From positions 1 to 13,621 of the forward strand of contig CAZTFV010000035.1 of NCBI GenBank assembly GCA_964613075.1: a stretch of DNA of 13,621 bases, read 5' to 3'. The stretch's first letter is position 1, and each line of letters opens with the position of its first letter. The DNA is from CAYWEP01 sp964613075. Its GTDB lineage: Bacteria > Patescibacteriota > Microgenomatia > Levybacterales > UBA12049. Both the position numbers and the translations under genes were made by a program. Positions 11,619 through 13,621 of this stretch are shown here, one piece after another. Under the pieces are notes generated by a model. It saw only the letters and a program-made list of their open reading frames with translations, was not told the DNA's origin and searched no databases.

Positions 11619-12239
11619 TTAAAAACCCAGTTTTTCTTTAACTAAAATAACGGTAATTCGCTCTGGCATTACCTCTTTGTTAATGATGAGAATTTTATTG
11701 ACAGCCGAGGGCATACCATAAGCTTTTCTGGCTCGCTCATCCTCCAAAGGCAGGGAGTATTCATAAATTCTTTTTATGCCTTCGTCTGTGTCTTTGACAA
11801 TCTTTTGACATCCGACAACAAAAACTATCTTGCCTCCCGCATAAGCTTCAGCTGAAAGCTGGCTTCCGGTATTGCTGGCAATCAGTAGATGTCCGTCTTC
11901 TGTGACAGCATGGACAGAGGCTACCACCCAATCAGGAGCAGCGCCAAGTTTGGCCATCTCCATCGCTTTCGTATTTCTATCCATAGCAAAAAGTTTTGGT
12001 CTGACAGCATTATATTTACCAGACTCGTTAATTTCCTTGTCCACCCCAATAGCTTCCAAGGTTTGAGAGGTCATAGTAAAAACCTCTGCTCCAGAAGGTA
12101 AAAGGTGTAAAACTTTATTCTTGGCTTCTTTACTGTTTTTTACAACCTCTACCTTAAAATTGTTCGCCTGTAAGGCTTTAGCCGTTTTTTGAATGGCCTC
12201 TTCGTTTGCCAGTTGGCCATATTTTTCATTCGGTTTCAT
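11619..12239 (-). CDS. LUD-domain protein (LutC/YkgG-like, DUF162)
   Basis: 206 residues. It shows the LUD pattern: an N-terminal helical part (IQKTAKALQANNFKVEVV), SGAEVFTMTSQTLEAIGV, then ASVHAVTEDGHLLIASNTGSQ, followed by the strand GKIVFVVGCQKIV and DTDEGIKRIYEYSLPLEDER. In LutC the domain takes part in lactate oxidation together with LutA and LutB, but neither is here. Stand-alone LUD proteins are common in small genomes and their role is unclear. The ATG overlaps the arsR stop as ATGA, so the two are translationally coupled and presumably controlled together. Confidence 0.88.
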   Translation of the reverse strand: MKPNEKYGQLANEEAIQKTAKALQANNFKVEVVKNSKEAKNKVLHLLPSGAEVFTMTSQTLEAIGVDKEINESGKYNAVRPKLFAMDRNTKAMEMAKLGAAPDWVVASVHAVTEDGHLLIASNTGSQLSAEAYAGGKIVFVVGCQKIVKDTDEGIKRIYEYSLPLEDERARKAYGMPSAVNKILIINKEVMPERITVILVKEKLGF

Positions 12240-12532
12240 ATTGACTCATCTCCTTTGTTGAGGTTAACTATCCGGTGGATATCTATACCAAGGTTTTTCA
12301 AATACTCCCTATCTATGCTGTAGAAATGGCTTGCGCCCTCTTTGCGCACTTTGAGAATGTTTGCATCGGCAAGTTTACTGAAGTGGTGAGATAGAGTTGG
12401 TTGGGAAAGAGGAAATTTATCTAATAACTCTTGGCAGGAAAGTTCTTTTCCGTTATCAAGAAGGTACCTAATGATATCTACTCTTGTCTCATCAGATAGT
12501 GCTTTGAATAACTTAACAACCTGCTTGCTCAT
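12236..12532 (-). CDS. ArsR-family transcriptional repressor
   Basis: 98 residues, normal for the family. It has the winged helix-turn-helix pattern: VKLFKALSDETRVDIIRYLL, then ELSCQELLDKFPLSQPTLSHHFSKLADANIL (recognition helix at about residues 44-58), and the wing VRKEGASHFYSID. The classic metal-sensing CxC(D) of ArsR/SmtB is absent, with only one Cys (residue 33), so an inducer other than arsenite-type metals is likely, or sensing by other residues. It sits in front of the LUD gene and after a mercuric reductase. A perfect inverted repeat over its promoter suggests autoregulation. Confidence 0.88.
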   Translation of the reverse strand: MSKQVVKLFKALSDETRVDIIRYLLDNGKELSCQELLDKFPLSQPTLSHHFSKLADANILKVRKEGASHFYSIDREYLKNLGIDIHRIVNLNKGDESI

Positions 12533-12538
12533 AATTTA

Positions 12539-12568
12539 ATTATTGAAAGATTTGAATATATCAATAAT
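12539..12568. promoter_or_regulatory. Probable ArsR operator, inverted repeat
   Basis: ATTATTGA (12539-12546) and TCAATAAT (12561-12568) are perfect inverted copies with 14 bases between. The inner bases hold a smaller TTGA-ATATA-TCAA palindrome. It covers the -10 and the start of transcription of the arsR promoter, the right place for repression. Confidence 0.65.
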
Positions 12569-12592
12569 ACTTTGGGGACAAAACTTTGTCAA
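12564..12592 (-). promoter_or_regulatory. sigma70-type promoter of the arsR-LUD operon
   Basis: On the - strand TTGACA (12592-12587), a 17-base spacer, then TATTAT (12569-12564). The predicted start is about 12557, so the leader is about 25 bases, longer than elsewhere in the window and occupied by the operator. The promoter lies just after the merA stop, giving the regulator independent expression. Confidence 0.7.
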
Positions 12593-12609
12593 GGAGAATA
12601 TTTGGGGTT

Positions 12610-13621
12610 TCAAATGCAACAACTCAATTTCGTTATGTCGGTAGTAAATGACAAAGCGGCGATTTTTATGCTTTCTGAAAGGGTTGGAAAGACAGGCAAA
12701 CTGTCTATCACATCATCAACTGTCATGCCTCCTTTTAAGATGTAAATTCCCTGGTTGATAATATCTGCTGCCTCCGGCGCTACCATATGGATACCTAAAA
12801 TTTTTCTATTTTCGTTATTTATCACCATTTTAATAACGCCTCTGGTATCTTTGATAGCTCCTGCTTTTGGGACTTTGGAAAAGTCAACTGTATTGCAATT
12901 ACATTTTCCACCGCTTTCAATAACCTCCGCATCAATCATGCCTATTCCGGCAACAGCCGGATAAGTAAAGACAGCGTATGGAACTTGCCAATAGTTGATA
13001 CTGTCGCGACTTCCAGTTAAGGCGTTTTTAGCGGCTAAAGTTCCTTCTCTACCTGCCACTGTTTCCAGTCTTAGTTTTTGACTGGTTACATCCCCAACTG
13101 CAAAAATATAGTCTTGCGAAGTTTTCTGATACTCATTGACTTTGACAGCCTGTCTGTCATCGGTTTCCACTCCAGCTACCTGTAAGTTTAAGTCTTTGGT
13201 ATTGGCAGTTTTACCTGTTGCTAATAAGATTTCTTCTGCTCTAAATTCCTGTTCAACCCCTTTTATTTTAGCATCAACCACTTTTTCTAAACCGACTTTA
13301 CGAATAGATAGCGTTTCAGCCTCTGTGTAAATAGCGATGCCTTCTTCTGTTAGATACTTCTGTAGGGCATCAGCAATTTCAGGCTCAACTCTGGGCAAGA
13401 TACTATTCCCTCGTTGCAATACAGTAACTTTGGTACCAAAATGATGAAACATTTGGGCAAACTCAAGTCCTAATGGTCCTGCTCCAACAATAACTAAAGA
13501 TTTTGGCTGTTTCTGATTAGCCAACGCCTCAATATGTGTCAGATATCCAACTTCCTTAATACCGGTAATTGCTGGAACATTAGCAGTTGAGCCAGTGGCA
13601 ATAACAAACTTCTTGCCTTGA
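12610..13621 (-). CDS. merA: Mercuric reductase, 3' part (5' end beyond the window)
   Basis: At least 337 residues; the frame is open to the window edge, so the start lies outside and the internal TTG at 13524 is not a real start. It begins in the FAD domain with KFVIATGST. The NAD(P)-binding motif is IVGAGPLGLEFAQMF (about 13497-13453). Next are ILLATGKTANT, the FAD motif IFAVGDVT, and the dimer domain VPYAVFTYPAVAGIGM...MVAPEAADIINQGI. It ends with SCCI: the vicinal Cys pair near the end that MerA uses to pass Hg(II) to the active site, absent from ordinary dihydrolipoamide dehydrogenases. The Tyr normally in FPYLT near the C-terminus aligns with a Phe (VFPTLSE). MerA reduces Hg(II) to volatile Hg(0) with NADPH. 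The active-site CxxxxC lies outside the window. Confidence 0.88.
   Translation of the reverse strand, partial: QGKKFVIATGSTANVPAITGIKEVGYLTHIEALANQKQPKSLVIVGAGPLGLEFAQMFHHFGTKVTVLQRGNSILPRVEPEIADALQKYLTEEGIAIYTEAETLSIRKVGLEKVVDAKIKGVEQEFRAEEILLATGKTANTKDLNLQVAGVETDDRQAVKVNEYQKTSQDYIFAVGDVTSQKLRLETVAGREGTLAAKNALTGSRDSINYWQVPYAVFTYPAVAGIGMIDAEVIESGGKCNCNTVDFSKVPKAGAIKDTRGVIKMVINNENRKILGIHMVAPEAADIINQGIYILKGGMTVDDVIDSLPVFPTLSESIKIAALSFTTDITKLSCCI

Noticed and set aside
12610..13524. merA starting at TTG 13524
   Set aside because: The frame continues upstream to the window edge and encodes the conserved FAD-domain VIATGS motif, so this is internal.

Overview
The window looks like a piece of a Candidate Phyla Radiation (Patescibacteria) genome, most likely of the Microgenomates kind. 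This is inferred from style, not from a marker gene: moderate-to-low GC, many small secreted or membrane-anchored proteins with Pro-Thr 'PTPTP' linkers, an Rhs protein, small toxin-antitoxin pairs, and genes with almost no 5' leader. There are no rRNA or tRNA genes, CRISPR arrays or recognisable transposases. ATGA stop/start overlaps (near 4386, 8414 and 12236) show that TGA is an ordinary stop codon.

Layout. 1-2106 (+): the 3' end of an Rhs polymorphic toxin with a GIY-YIG-like C-terminal domain, a DUF695-like probable immunity gene with its own extended -10 promoter, and a membrane-anchored Pro/Thr-rich protein. 2217-3176 (-): a secreted RTX-type protein made of two tandem modules; its best-placed start codon is ATA. 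3234-3818 (+): a multi-pass membrane protein. 3856-4953 (-): a hicB-hicA-Gmad2 operon. 5142-5264 (+): a possible LOG-family remnant. 5257-5788 (-): a ribbon-helix-helix antitoxin with a shortened PIN protein. 5928-7067 (+): an unrecognised coiled-coil protein.

7092-8840 (-) is a damaged, mosaic operon: a centrally deleted alpha/beta hydrolase, a 46-codon DHFR-family fragment, a DUF5678-like plus retropepsin-like pair, a centrally deleted DHFR-family gene, and DUF2277. Exact-looking 98-bp direct repeats (one mismatch) bracket the DUF5678/retropepsin pair and both are 5' ends of the DHFR-family gene. 8911-9141 (-) is a small protein whose signal peptide seems cut off by one extra base. 9241-9961 (+) is an intact VapBC-type pair with a terminator. 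10198-11249 (-) holds two secreted or anchored proteins. 11376-13621 (-) holds a small membrane protein, a LUD-domain protein and an ArsR regulator with a palindromic operator over its promoter, followed at the window edge by the 3' part of a mercuric reductase.

Two patterns run through the region. First, sigma70-type promoters repeatedly sit so close to the start codon that transcripts should be leaderless or nearly so. Second, several genes between about 5.1 and 8.9 kb keep both ends but have lost their middles.
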